DNA from: Tragulus kanchil | Lineage: Eukaryota; Chordata; Mammalia; Artiodactyla; Tragulidae | Direction: 5' to 3' | Assembly: GCA_022376925.1 (NCBI GenBank) | Contig: JAIOJX010000032.1 | Span: 203,294,939 to 203,358,938, forward strand | DNA length: 64,000 nucleotides | Part shown: positions 43,591 to 55,679 of the stretch, piece by piece | Layout of the letters: each line of letters starts with the position of its first letter | Numbering within the stretch: position 1 is the stretch's first letter | Program-made: the position numbers and the translations under genes | Notes under the pieces: model-generated | Seen by the model: only the letters and a program-made list of their open reading frames with translations | What the model was told of the DNA's origin: nothing | The model's database searches: none

Positions 43591-44547
43591 GCTGTCTTCT
43601 TCATGGGTGTGCAGTAGTATATCACTGTGAGTTTGATTCACATTGCCCTAATGACTAATAATGTTGAGCATCTTTCCGTGGCTTATTGGCCATTTGTACA
43701 TCCTCTTCAGAGAAATGTTTATTCAAGTCCTTTGCCATTTTCAAGTTGAGTTGCATGTCTCTTTGTTGTTTAGTTGGAAGAATGATTTAAATATTCTGAA
43801 TTTTAGACCCTTATCTGATTTATGAATTGTAAATATTTTCTCCCACTCTGAGGGTTATCTCTTCATCTTCTTGATAGTGTCTTTTGGAGGACAAAAGTTT
43901 AAACTCTAGATGATCCAATTCATCCAGTTTTTTCTTTGTGCTTTTGGTGTCCTCTAAGGAACCTAATCAATGTCATGAAGATTTACACGTATATTTTCTT
44001 CTGTGTGTTTTATGTTTTAACTCTTACATTTAGGTTTTTAACCCATTTTGAGTTAGTTTTTGCATATGGTATATGAAGAGATAAACCTTTTTTCTACATG
44101 TGGATATCCAGCTGCGCAGCATCATTTGTTGATTTTGTAATGTTAAGTCAAACTTGTATTCCTAAAATAGATCATATAATTGGGTGCTACTTGCTACTAT
44201 TTTGTTTAGCATATTTGTAAGTACGTTCAAGAGAAATATTGGTCTATAATGGTCTATAATTGATCTATAATTCTGCTTCTGTTAGCATACTAGTCACCCT
44301 TTGGTATTCAAATTATGAGTTGAAAATGTCTTCTTTTTTTATTTGGAAATTTGTATAAGATTATTGTCATTTCTTGAACTATTTATACAAAATTGTTAGT
44401 GAAGTAAAACTGCTGGGTCATATGTTCACTCTCTGATTAATTTTTTGAGGAAATGTCAAACTCTTTTCCAAAGGGAGTACAATCTACTTTACATTCCCAC
44501 AGCAATTTATGAGAGTTCCAATTTCTCCACCTACTTGTCTTACTTGT

Positions 44548-44654
44548 CTATATATATATGTATATACATATATAGAGAGACACACATATATACATATATA
44601 TACATATATATATATGTATATACATATATATACACATACACATATATGTATATT
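44548..44654. repeat. (TA)/(CA)-rich microsatellite, D15 second copy
   Basis: Copy of 43484-43590; equal length in such an unstable repeat is unusual for two long-separated copies. Confidence 0.88.
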
Positions 44655-45470
44655 GCTGTCTTCTTCATGGGTGTGCAGTAGTATATCACTGTGAGTTTGA
44701 TTCACATTGCCCTAATGACTAATAATGTTGAGCATCTTTCCGTGGCTTATTGGCCATTTGTACATCCTCTTCAGAGAAATGTTTATTCAAGTCCTTTGCC
44801 ATTTTTCAAGTTGAGTTGCATGTCTCTTTGTTGTTTAGTTGGAAGAATGATTTAAATATTCTGAATTTTAGACCCTTATCTGATTTATGAATTGTAAATA
44901 TTTTCTCCCACTCTGAGGGTTATCTCTTCATCTTCTTGATAGTGTCTTTTGGAGGACAAAAGTTTAAACTCTAGATGATCCAATTCATCCAGTTTTTTCT
45001 TTGTGCTTTTGGTGTCCTCTAAGGAACCTAATCAATGTCATGAAGATTTACACGTATATTTTCTTCTGTGTGTTTTATGTTTTAACTCTTACATTTAGGT
45101 TTTTAACCCATTTTGAGTTAGTTTTTGCATATGGTATATGAAGAGATAAACCTTTTTTCTACATGTGGATATCCAGCTGCCGCAGCATCATTTGTTGATT
45201 TTGTAATGTTAAGTCAAACTTGTATTCCTAAAATAGATCATATAATTGGGTGCTACTTGCTACTATTTTGTTTAGCATATTTGTAAGTACGTTCAAGAGA
45301 AATATTGGTCTATAATGGTCTATAATTGATCTATAATTCTGCTTCTGTTAGCATACTAGTCACCCTTTGGTATTCAAATTATGAGTTGAAAATGTCTTCT
45401 TTTTTTATTATTTGGAAATTTGTATAAGATTACTGTCATTTCTTGAACTATTTATACAAAATTGTTAGTG

Positions 45471-46274
45471 AAGTAAACTGGGTCTGGAAATCCCTTTGTG
45501 CCAAGTTTTCAGTTACAAGTTCAATTTCTTAAACAAAATACTTAATTTTCTTTTTCCTCTTCAGTTGGTAATTGTGTGTTCCTAGACATTTCATTTCATA
45601 TGGATTTCCAGATTTATTTTTTTCCAGAACACTATTCAGTGTTCCCCACTTCCTGAATGTTTTCCCCACTGATTGAAAAGCTACCTTTATCATACATTCA
45701 ACTCCCATACATATTTAGGTCTATTTCTGTTTTGTTATGCTGATCTATTTATAAATTGTTACCACATGGCTTTTTTTTTAAAGTATTTATTTTATTTGAC
45801 TGTGCCAGGTCTTAGTTACGGCATGCAGGATCTTCAGTTGCGGCATGTGGGATCTAATTCCCTGACCAGAGATGGAATCCCCCTGCCCCTTGCATTGGGA
45901 ACATGGAGTCTTAGCCACTGAACCACTAGGGAAGTCCCAAATTATTACCACACTGTTTTCATTGTTGTAAATTTACAAGTTTTAAAATACCTATATAGTT
46001 AATCTCCCTCTATACCATCCCTTTCTTTCCTGGATATTCTTGCTTATTTATTTTTCCATATGAACTTCAGAATCAGACTGTATAAATATTGGTTTTTTTT
46101 TTTTTTTAATCCTATTGGTATGGGTAATCACACAGATTCAGAAGTGATGTATTTATGATAGTGATAGTTTCTACATAAGAACATGGTATGTCTTTCCATC
46201 TTTTCAGGTCTTGCTTTATGTCCCTCATTAGCATTTTAAAGTTTTCTATAAAATAATGCTTTTCCATAACCTTA
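45471..46274 (-). mobile_element. Antisense L1-like tract hosting a SINE
   Basis: T-rich sequence with antisense L1 wording (ggatattcttgcttattt, gtcttgctttatgtccc, ttaaagttttctataaaa). It is old, and family boundaries are uncertain. A SINE lies at 45773-45938. Confidence 0.5.
45773..45938 (-). mobile_element. Old short tRNA SINE, antisense
   Basis: The head ccactagggaagtccc lies at 45923-45938. The body reads gcggcatgtgggatctaa and ccctgaccagagatgg. Imperfect flanking duplication aattgttaccaca (about 45757) and aattattaccaca (about 45940). Confidence 0.82.
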
Positions 46275-46556
46275 AGGGGTTGTTTTATTTATTTATTTTG
46301 GCCACTTCTATTGGTCTTTCATTGATCTAGTTTCATCCATCTTTGTTCTTTGGCCTGTGTGGCCTCCCATTGCAGTGGCCTTTCTTGTTGCAGAGCACTG
46401 GCTCTGGGCGCATGTGCTCCAGAGTGCTGGCTCTTAATTGGACACACTAGTCCAGCCGCTCCATGGCACGTCGGATCTTCCCAGGCCAGGAATTGAACAG
46501 ACACCCCTTGCACTGCAAGGCAGACTTTTTACCCACTGGACCACCAGGGAAGCCCC
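46275..46556 (-). mobile_element. CHR-2-like SINE, intermediate age, antisense
   Basis: Carries the family 3' part cacttctattggtctttc (46302-46319), middle ctctgggcgcatgtgctcc, and head ctggaccaccagggaagccc at 46536-46555. Most CpGs have decayed. Confidence 0.86.
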
Positions 46557-47257
46557 CTGTTTTGGTTTTTTAACATAGCGAAATACATATCTGTTGCATC
46601 TAGATTATTGAGTCATCCTTAGTTTGGAGAAAACAGTATTGGCCCGTTATTCACCCTTTGTTGGTGTTGCCATGCTTTACCATGTGAATTAACAATCCCT
46701 TCCACCAAATGGGTGGAGAATATTTTCCTACTGGTCCAAGGAGACCAAAAGACATGTGACGTTATTATGTAATAACTAATCAATACTGTTAGGAAGGTTT
46801 CCTCACTCCTATGTTATAGAGCAGGGATTGATAACTTTTAAACAATATTTAAGTAAATGTTTTAGAGTTTACAACCAGATAGATTCATGTGTTTTTACTT
46901 TTTCTCCTTATTAAACCTTTTAAAAGTGGGAAAAAAAAAAAAAGACCCACTCTTTCTTAGCTTTCAGCGGTCCAAAAAAAGTCTTGCACATTTGGACAAT
47001 CCAGTCTACTGAGGAATTCACCTTATTTTCTCCAGTATTTTTTTTTTAATACCCAAAATTTTTTATTGGGATAGAGCCAATTAACAATTTTGGGTCCAGT
47101 ATGTTTTAATACTGTACAATGAAATCTCTGATCAATTTCAAAACTATCCTAGCACACAGTATGAGGAACATATCAATTTTCATTTCCATATGACTATTAA
47201 GTTATCCCAATACCATTTATTTTTATAGTCCATCTTTTCTCCCCACTGACTTAAGAT
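46557..47257. other. T-rich, mostly unassigned
   Basis: A short antisense L1 3' end is likely at 47040-47105 (ttttattgggatagagcc). Poly(A) at 46931-46943 marks another retroposed end. The rest is unrecognised. Confidence 0.35.
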
Positions 47258-47640
47258 ACCAGCTTTTAATTTTTTTTATTGTGTAAAAAAATAAGTATAG
47301 TTGACTTACAATATAATATTTCAGGTGTATAGCACACTGATTCAATATCTTTATAGGTTATATTCCATTTAAAATTATTACTTCCCTATGCTGTATAATC
47401 GGTCCCTGTTGCTTACCTACTCAATACACAGTAACTTGTATCTTTTAATTCCCTACCTTTTCTGAGCTCCTCTTCCCTCTCTTCACTGGTATTTAATAGT
47501 TTGTATATCTGTGAGTCTGTTGGTTTTGTTATATATATTTATTTTTTTTTAGATTCCACATACAAGTGATAACATTTCACTAAGTATAATACTTTCTAGG
47601 TCCATCCACAGAATTTACTCCTTTTTATGGTTGAGGAATC
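47258..47640 (-). mobile_element. Ruminant L1 3' UTR, antisense
   Basis: Landmarks: agttgacttacaatat, tcaggtgtatagcacac, atgctgtataatcgg, tttttagattccacatac, ttttatggttgagg. Typical of a 5'-truncated ruminant L1. Confidence 0.82.
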
Positions 47641-48298
47641 CTATTGTTCAATAGCTCAGCCCTGTCCGACTCTTTGTGACCTCCTGGACTGCAGCACACC
47701 AGGCTTCCTTGTCCTTCACTAATTTTCCTGTGTTTGCTCAAACTCACGTCCATTGAGTCAGTGATGCCATCCAACCATCTCTTCCTCTGTCATCCCCTTC
47801 TCCTCTCACCTTCAATCTTTCCCGTCATCAGAATCTTTTTGAATACATCATTACTTTGCACCATGTGGCCAAAAGATTGGAGCTTCACCTTCAGCATCAG
47901 TCCTCCCAATGGATATTCAGGGTTGATCTCCTTTAGGATTGACTGGTTTGATCTCCTTGAAGTCCAAGGGACTCTCAAGAGTCTTCTCTGACACCACAGT
48001 CTGAAAGTATCGATTCTTTGGCACTCAGCCTTCTATATGATTCAGCTCTCACAGCCATACATGACTACTGGAAAAAACCATAGCTTTGACTGTACAAACC
48101 TTTGTCAGCAAAGTGATGTCTCTGCTTTTGAATACACTGTCTAGGTTTGTCATAGCAAACCTAGAAGCAAGTGTCTTTTCATGGCTGCAGTCACTGTCCA
48201 CAGTGATTTGGAGCCCAAGAAAATAAAGTCCATCACCGTTTCCATTATTTCCCCATCTATTTGCCATGAAGTGATGGGACTGGATGCCATGATCTTAG

Positions 48299-48455
48299 GG
48301 GTTTTTTTTATTTTTAAATATATATATTTATTTATTATTTATATAAGCTGAATCTTAGTTGCAGCATGCGGGATCTACTTCCTTGACCAGGGATTGAACC
48401 TGGGCCTTCTGCCTTGGGAGCTTGGAGTCTTAGCCACTGGACGACCAGGGAGGTC
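48299..48455 (-). mobile_element. Short tRNA SINE in BovB, antisense
   Basis: Perfect 12-bp flanking duplication ccatgatcttag at 48287-48298 and 48456-48467. The head ends ctggacgaccagggagg. Confidence 0.88.
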
Positions 48456-48467
48456 CCATGATCTTAG

Positions 48468-48776
48468 TTTTTTTTTTTTTTTTAATTTTGGCCTCTCTTA
48501 TGGTTTTCTATTTATTTATTTTCTTTATTCTTTGGCCTGCATGGGCTTCCCATTGCAGTGGCCTCTCTCACTGCAGAGTACCGGCTCCGGACGCATGCAC
48601 TCCAGAGAGCTGGCTTGTAATTGAACACACCGGTCCAGCCGCTACATGGCATGTGGGATCTCCCCAGGCCAGGGATCGAACACGGCATGTGGGATCTCCC
48701 CAGGCCAGGGATGTAACCAATGAATCCCTGCACTGCAAGGCAGACTCTTTACCCACTGGACCACTAGGGAAGCCCG
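48468..48776 (-). mobile_element. CHR-2-like SINE with internal duplication
   Basis: Family 3' part degraded, middle ccggctccggacgcatgc, head ctggaccactagggaagccc at 48756-48775. A 36-bp unit repeats inside (ggcatgtgggatctcccc at 48648 and again at 48684), duplicating the region just inside the tRNA B box. Confidence 0.83.
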
Positions 48777-48782
48777 AATACT

Positions 48783-49144
48783 GAGTTTTTTGTCTTCTTA
48801 TTTATTTATTTATTTTTGGCTATTCCGGATTTTCACTGCTGCCGCAGGCTCTTCTCTAGTTGCAGGGAGTGGGAGCTACTCTCTAGTTGAGGTGAGCAGG
48901 CTTCTTGTTGTGGTGACTTCTCTTGTTGTGAAACTCGGGCTCTTGGGCACACAGGCTTCAGTAGTTGTGGCACATGGGCTTAATAGTTGTGGCTCCGAGG
49001 CTCTAGAGCACAGGCTCAATAGTCGTGGCTAGCGGGCTTAGTTGCTCCGTGGCATGTGGGATCGTCCCAGATCAGGGATCGAACTCATGTCTACTGCATC
49101 GGCAGGTGAACGAACTCTTTACCACTGAGCTACCAGTGAAGCCC
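48783..49144 (-). mobile_element. CHR-1-type SINE, antisense
   Basis: Many short related phrases (ctctctagttgaggtgag, cttcagtagttgtgg, ggctctagagcacagg) followed by the head accagtgaagcccc. Host BovB resumes at 49145. Confidence 0.83.
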
Positions 49145-49589
49145 CTGGATGTTGAGTTTTAAGCCAGTTTTTCACTCTTCTCTTTCATCTTCACCAAGAG
49201 GTTCTTTAGTTCCTCTTTGCTTTCTGCCTTGAGGGTAGTATCATCTGCATTCTTGACGTTACTGATATTTCTTCTAGCAATTTTGATTTCAGCTTGAGCT
49301 TCATCCAGCCTAGCATTTCACATGATGTACTCTGAATATATGTTAAATAGTCAGGGTGACAATATACAGCCTTGACATACTCCTTTCCCAATTTGGAACC
49401 AGTTCATTGTTCCATGTCGGTTCTAACTGTTGCTTTTCGACCTGCATACAGCTTTCTCACCATACCACAGGTAAGGTGGTCTGGTATTGCCATCCCTTGG
49501 AGAATTTCACACAGTTTGTTGTGATCCACACAGCAAAGGCTTTTGCGTAGGCTGAGTAAAGTCCATTGTATATACAGATAGAGCTATGG

Positions 49590-50034
49590 AGAGAGCTATG
49601 CACCACCTCTTCTTGATCTATTCATCTATTGATGGGCTCTTAGGTTGCTTCCATATCTTGGCTCTTTGCAAATAATGTATGTCTCTTTTCAAATTAGTGT
49701 TCTGGGTTTTTTTTTAATTTGTTTTGGATACATATCCAGGAGTGGAATTACTGACCATATGGTAGTTGTACTTTTAGTTTTTTGAGGAACCTCCATACTG
49801 TTTTTTTTAATTGAAGTATAGCAGATGTACAATATTAAGTTGCAAGTATACAATATATTCACAATTTCTAACGGTTATGTTCCATTTATAATTATAAAAA
49901 TATATTCCCCATGTTGTACAATATATCATTGAAGCTTATTTATTTGATATAGAATAGGTTGTATCTCTTAATCCCTTACTCCTAACTTGCCCCTCCTCCC
50001 TTCTATCTCCCCACTGGTAATCACTAGCTTAATT
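49590..50034 (-). mobile_element. L1 3' end, antisense (two pieces)
   Basis: 49590-49800 has old antisense L1 wording (ttgatgggctcttagg, gaggaacctccatactg). 49801-50034 is a ruminant-type 3' UTR (gtatagcagatgtacaat, ccccatgttgtacaat) inserted at a T run. Confidence 0.75.
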
Positions 50035-50328
50035 TTTTAAAAATAATCTTATTTATTTTATTTTTGGCTGTGCTAGATCTCTGTTCCTGCACATGGATTG
50101 CCCATAGTTGCAGCAAGTTGGGGGCTCCTCTCTAGTTGCAGCGTGTGGGCTTCTCAGTGTGGCGACTTCTGTTGCAGAGCCGGGGCTCTCAGGCGCGCAG
50201 GCTTCAGTAGTGACGGTGCACAGGCTTAGCTGCCCCACAGCATGTGGAATCTTCCTGGACCAAGGATCCAACCCAAGTCCTTGCATTGGCAGATGGATTT
50301 TTAACCAATGGACCACCAGGGAAGTCCT
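50035..50328 (-). mobile_element. CHR-1-type SINE in L1, antisense
   Basis: Body ctctctagttgcagcgtg, gttgcagagccggggctc, head ggaccaccagggaagtcc at 50310-50327. The L1 3' UTR resumes after it. The head end is copied again at about 51462-51480 by D16. Confidence 0.83.
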
Positions 50329-50640
50329 AACCACTGGGTTTTTTTCTCTCTGTATCTGTGAGCCTGCTTCTTTTTTGCTATATTTACTAGCTGTTTTATT
50401 TTTTAGTTCCACATATAATATTAAATACTATCTGCCTTTCTGTGATATATTTCACTTATCGTAAGATCCTCCAAGTCCATCCGCATTGTTGCAAATAGCA
50501 AAATGTCATTCTTTTTTATGGCTAAGTAGTATTAATACTTCACTGTGTGCATATACTTGGGCTGCTTCCATATCTTGGCAGTTACAAATAACTTTACTGA
50601 TATACTTACTACCATACTTGAATCCTTTTACCATCTTACT
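50329..50640 (-). mobile_element. Ruminant L1 3' UTR, antisense
   Basis: Reads gtatctgtgagcctgc, tttttagttccacatata, ccgcattgttgcaaatagc, gcttccatatcttggcag. Duplicated by D16 at about 51480-51786. Confidence 0.78.
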
Positions 50641-50839
50641 GTATACTTTTTATTTTTCTTTCTAGTTTATTTTCTTGTCATCCACTTCTTTTACCCATTA
50701 TTAATTTACTATATTCTTTATATTTATTCTTTTAACCTTCACTCTAAACATTTTAACATATCTACTTACCTAAAGCCCCAGATTAATAAGACTCTTTACT
50801 CTCCTCTTAAACAATTAAAGGACAGTAGGACATCTTAGG

Positions 50840-51050
50840 GCTTCCCTGGTAGCTCAGAGGTAAAGAATCTGCCTGCAATGCAGGAGACCTGAGTTTGATG
50901 CCTGGGTTGGGAAGATTCCCTAGAGAAGGGCATAGCAACCTCTCCAGTACTCTTGCCTGGAGAATTTCATGGACAGAGCAGCCTAGTGGGCTACAGCCCA
51001 TAGGGTTGCATCAAGTCCAACAGGACTGAAGTGCCTAAGCAGCAGCAGCA
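50840..51050 (+). mobile_element. Bov-tA SINE, sense
   Basis: Head gcttccctggtagctcagag, ctgcctgcaatgcaggag, gcctgggttgggaagattcc, ending in CAG repeats (agcagcagcagcaac). Duplicated at 51986-52197 by D16. Confidence 0.9.
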
Positions 51051-51985
51051 ACAAGAACATGCAAACTCTCATCAACAATCCCTTTCAAACATACATGCTT
51101 TTGTTGCCTGATGTTTTGGACCCTCTCTGACTTCTTGAAATACATTTAAAACATGTGTAACATGTTTATATTCTGTGCTAATAAGTACAGTATCTAAGTT
51201 GCTTCAGAGTCTGATTCTCCTGTGTGTTGTTTCTGATGACTTACACTCATGGGATCTTATTTCCTTCTTAGGTTTGTGGTTTTTAAGTGTGAGCTACCCA
51301 TATTCTTTTTAACTTTATCTGTGAAAGCCCTTTGATAACCTAAATTGAAGTTTCATTCTTCCAGAGAGAATGTGCATTTGCTTCATCTGGGTTTTCCACC
51401 TACCTGGGTTCACTGTAAATTAAATTCCTACTTGGCAAATGCCATTGGCATTTTTAACCAATGGACCACCAGGGAAGTCCTAACCACTGGGTTTTCTGTA
51501 TCTGTGAGCCTGCTTCTTTTTTGCTATATTTACTAGCTGTTTTATTTTTTAGTTCCACATATAATATTAAATACTATCTGCCTTTCTGTGATATATTTCA
51601 CTTATCGTAAGATCCTCCAAGTCCATCCGCATTGTTGCAAATAGCAAAATGTCATTCTTTTTTATGGCTAAGTAGTATTAATACTTCACTGTGTGCATAT
51701 ACTTGGGCTGCTTCCATATCTTGGCAGTTACAAATAACTTTACTGATATACTTACTACCATACTTGAATCCTTTTACCATCTTACTGTATACTTTTTATT
51801 TTTCTTTCTAGTTTATTTTCTTGTCATCCACTTCTTTTACCCATTATTAATTTACTATATTCTTTATATTTATTCTTTTAACCTTCACTCTAAACATTTT
51901 AACATATCTACTTACCTAAAGCCCCAGATTAATAAGACTCTTTACTCTCCTCTTAAACAATTAAAGGACAGTAGGACATCTTAGG

Positions 51986-52197
51986 GCTTCCCTGGTAGCT
52001 CAGAGGTAAAGAATCTGCCTGCAATGCAGGAGACCTGAGTTTGATGCCTGGGTTGGGAAGATTCCCTAGAGAAGGGCATAGCAACCCTCTCCAGTACTCT
52101 TGCCTGGAGAATTTCATGGACAGAGCAGCCTAGTGGGCTACAGCCCATAGGGTTGCATCAAGTCCAACAGGACTGAAGTGCCTAAGCAGCAGCAGCA
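51986..52197 (+). mobile_element. Bov-tA SINE, D16 second copy
   Basis: Copy of 50840-51050, one base longer in a C run (gcaaccctctcc against gcaacctctcc). Confidence 0.88.
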
Positions 52198-52582
52198 ACA
52201 AGAACATGCAAACTCTCATCAACAATCCCTTTCAAACATACATGCTTTTGTTGCCTGATGTTTTGGACCCTCTCTGACTTCTTGAAATACATTTAAAACA
52301 TGTGTAACATGTTTATATTCTGTGCTAATAAGTACAGTATCTAAGTTGCTTCAGAGTCTGATTCTCCTGTGTGTTGTTTCTGATGACTTACACTCATGGG
52401 ATCTTATTTCCTTCTTAGGTTTGTGGTTTTTAAGTGTGAGCTACCCATATTCTTTTTAACTTTATCTGTGAAAGCCCTTTGATAACCTAAATTGAAGTTT
52501 CATTCTTCCAGAGAGAATGTGCATTTGCTTCATCTGGGTTTTCCACCTACCTGGGTTCACTGTAAATTAAATTCCTACTTGT

Positions 52583-53009
52583 AGCATTTTGGACCACACA
52601 AGCAGTATAAATTCGGGCCATAAACCTCTATAAGGGACAACTTCTTAGACATTGCTAAGTTAATTAAAAGCTTTCCCTCTGTCCAGGGCCAAGGTCAAGA
52701 AAGGTGTTCCCTCACTGTTATTCCTGCTTGGTGGGTTTATTTAGCATTAACCCTTACACGATAAGTGGAGCCCTTGGAGGGTCCTCGCTCTGCGGGAGAT
52801 CTCAGCTCTCCCTGCCTTGGGCAGACCCTGCTTTGCCTCCTCCACTCATCAGTCATGACAGATGCTCAGGAGGCCAGTTCTTAGCAGATAGGTACCTTTA
52901 GGGTAAAAGATGGCTTTTGTCTTACTTGCCTCCCAAGTTTCGAGCTTTCACATCCCCTGCTGACCTCTATAGATTCTTTCATTTCTTGCCACTGCTCTGT
53001 GCATTCAGA
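52583..53009. other. Unrecognised single-copy sequence
   Basis: Contains gtgttccctcactg and cttacacgataagtgg, which I cannot assign. No coding evidence. Confidence 0.3.
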
Positions 53010-54000
53010 AAGCTATTTCTGACCCTTGGTGATCAATGATAAAACTAACCCTAAAAGTAAAAGTACTCAGTAAGTTAGCAGGATAAAAAATTAGCATATA
53101 AAAATCACCAGCCTTCACACATAAGAATAATCAAGTGCGGGCTTCCCTGGTGGTCCAGTGGGTAAGGACACCACCTTGCAGTGAAAAGGAGAGCTGGTTC
53201 GATCCCTGGCCTGGGAAGATCCCACATGCCGCGGAGCAGCTGGACCGATGTGTCCAATTGCCGAGCCGGAGCTCTGGAGCGCATGCGCCCAGAGCCAGTG
53301 CTCTGCAACAACAGAGGCCACCGCGACGGGAGGCCCACACGGGCCAAAGAACAAAGATGGATGAAAATAGACAAATGAAAGACCAATAGAAGTAGCCCAC
53401 CTGCTCCCCTCCCTTCCCACCACCCCCAAAATAAATTTAAAAAAAAAAAAAAAGAATAACCAAGTGGAAGACATAATGGCAGAGAAAACCCATTTACTAG
53501 CAACAAACATTACATATGTAGGGATAAACTTAACAAGAGATACACTAAAGCTATACAAGGAAAAATTTTAAACAGTCCTTAAAAGGCACAAAAATAGACT
53601 TGCACGGCATAAATACATCTCCTGTTCTTGGATAGGATGATTCAACATTGCAAAGATGTCAGTGTTCCCTAAGTCAGTAATAAATGCAATATGATTTCAA
53701 AAATATCAACACATTTTTTTAGGAGTTACATGGGTTGATACTAAAGTTTATATAGAAAAACAAACATGTAGGAATAGCGAGGAAAACACTCAAAATTACA
53801 AAAGGGGACTAGCTCTACTAGACATTAAAACATACTGTTAAGGTTTCCATAGTTGAAACAGCGTGGTGTGGTGCTGAAGTAGACAAACAGGCCAATGGAA
53901 CAGAACAGAAGGCCCAAAGAGAGACACAAATGTACGTAGATCCTAGACTGAATCCTTAACCAGAGAAAGGGCCGTATTGGAAAAACTGGTGAAATTCAAA
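53010..54000 (+). mobile_element. Old L1 ORF2 fragment, sense, with SINE
   Basis: Sense ORF2 wording on both sides of the SINE: ttagcaggataaaaaatt, ctagcaacaaaca, gttcttggataggatgat, ggccaatggaacagaac. The frame is broken. The part after 53452 recurs at 54571-55120 through D17. Confidence 0.78.
53138..53451 (+). mobile_element. Young CHR-2-like SINE in L1, sense
   Basis: Complete copy: cttccctggtggtccagtgg near 53142, B box ggttcgatccc, CpG-rich middle, gaccaatagaagtagccc, A tail. Flanking duplication aagaataatcaag (about 53124) and aagaataaccaag (about 53452), one mismatch. An apparent insertion alters the head (cagtgaaaaggagagc). Confidence 0.9.
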
Positions 54001-55679
54001 CGACATATATAGTTGAGTTAGTAGGGTTGTTTCAATGTTCATTTCTTGGTTTCAATACTTGTATCATAGCTACATAAAGTTATTAACATTAGAAACCAGG
54101 AGAAGGGCATACGCAATTCTCGGCCTTATTGCAACTTTCCTTAATCCAAAACTATTTAAAAATAAAATATGTATCTTTTGGGATTTTGAATCAGGACCTC
54201 AGAGAACAGAAAGAGGAGATTCAAGTCATAGTAATGTGGCACACTAGAAAAAGGGCCACTGGTCACCAGTGTTGACTAAAACACTCAATTAGCTTTGTTT
54301 TACAGTTTTCAAAGGGTTTCACTCACTTTACTTATAGCATGGTAACAATAAGATGAAAATTATAGAGCCAGCACTTAGTGTGGGCCGGCTGCATTGTCTC
54401 ATCCTATGCACATTTTCCACAGTCTTGAAACTGCAAAGATTGTAAAGGTCCCTGATCTAAAAAATGGGAAAGGACCAACAGAAATTTACTGTCACTTCTG
54501 AGAAATTTAAAAAGCCCCAAATGCGTAATTGCTGGTCAACAGCAGTAACTCTGTTACTGGGAGGTAAAAAAAGAATAACCAAGTGGAAGACATAATGGCA
54601 GAGAAAACCCATTTACTAGCAACAAACATTACATATGTAGGGATAAACTTAACAAGAGATACACTAAAGCTATACAAGGAAAAATTTTAAACAGTCCTTA
54701 AAAGGCACAAAAATAGACTTGCACGGCATAAATACATCTCCTGTTCTTGGATAGGATGATTCAACATTGCAAAGATGTCAGTGTTCCCTAAGTCAGTAAT
54801 AAATGCAATATGATTTCAAAAATATCAACACATTTTTTTAGGAGTTACATGGGTTGATACTAAAGTTTATATAGAAAAACAAACATGTAGGAATAGCGAG
54901 GAAAACACTCAAAATTACAAAAGGGGACTAGCTCTACTAGACATTAAAACATACTGTTAAGGTTTCCATAGTTGAAACAGCGTGGTGTGGTGCTGAAGTA
55001 GACAAACAGGCCAATGGAACAGAACAGAAGGCCCAAAGAGAGACACAAATGTACGTAGATCCTAGACTGAATCCTTAACCAGAGAAAGGGCCGTATTGGA
55101 AAAACTGGTGAAATTCAAACGACATATATAGTTGAGTTAGTAGGGTTGTTTCAATGTTCATTTCTTGGTTTCAATACTTGTATCATAGCTACATAAAGTT
55201 ATTAACATTAGAAACCAGGAGAAGGGCATACGCAATTCTCGGCCTTATTGCAACTTTCCTTAATCCAAAACTATTTAAAAATAAAATATGTATCTTTTGG
55301 GATTTTGAATCAGGACCTCAGAGAACAGAAAGAGGAGATTCAAGTCATAGTAATGTGGCACACTAGAAAAAGGGCCACTGGTCACCAGTGTTGACTAAAA
55401 ACACTCAATTAGCTTTGTTTTACAGTTTTCAAAGGGTTTCACTCACTTTACTTATAGCATGGTAACAATAAGATGAAAATTATAGAGCCAGCACTTAGTG
55501 TGGGCCGGCTGCATTGTCTCATCCTATGCACATTTTCCACAGTCTTGAAACTGCAAAGATTGTAAAGGTCCCTGATCTAAAAAATGGGAAAGGACCAACA
55601 GAAATTTACTGTCACTTCTGAGAAATTTAAAAAGCCCCAAATGCGTAATTGCTGGTCAACAGCAGTAACTCTGTTACTG
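53447..55679. repeat. Tandem duplication D17, unit 1119 bp
   Basis: Segment 53447-54565 recurs at 54566-55679 (offset 1119). Copy 2 starts in the poly(A) tail of the SINE at 53138-53451. Copy 1 ends gttactggg where copy 2 continues gttactgagg. Confidence 0.93.
54001..54565. other. Unassigned sequence, possible MIR trace
   Basis: A stretch near 54360-54450 (gccagcacttagtgtgg, tctcatcctatgcacatttt) is MIR-like. The rest is unrecognised. It recurs at about 55120-55679 through D17. Confidence 0.35.

Larger units (their letters stand above)
43342..45470. repeat. Tandem duplication D15, unit 1064 bp
   Basis: Segment 43342-44405 recurs at 44406-45470 (offset 1064). Small length differences occur in homopolymers and short repeats (ctgcgcagc against ctgccgcagc; ttttttatttgg against tttttttattatttgg). 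The content is antisense L1 with a TA/CA microsatellite. Confidence 0.93.
47641..49560 (-). mobile_element. BovB LINE, antisense, broken by three SINEs
   Basis: About 1.1 kb of BovB ORF2 is spread over 47641-48298 and 49145-49560. The antisense phrases include ccattgagtcagtgatgcc, ttgatctccttgaagtcc and ctgcattcttgacgttac. On the minus strand, frame 47978-47790 reads TSRRSNQSILKEINPEYPLG, typical of BovB reverse transcriptase. Stops break the frame. Three SINEs sit in one gap at 48299-49144. Confidence 0.9.
50284..52582. repeat. Tandem duplication D16, unit about 1146-1153 bp
   Basis: Segment 50284-51433 recurs at 51434-52582. The first about 60 bp of copy 2 are degraded (ggcaaatgccattggc against cttgcattggcagatgg, with a missing tttctctc), then the offset is steady at 1146. 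Confidence 0.91.
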
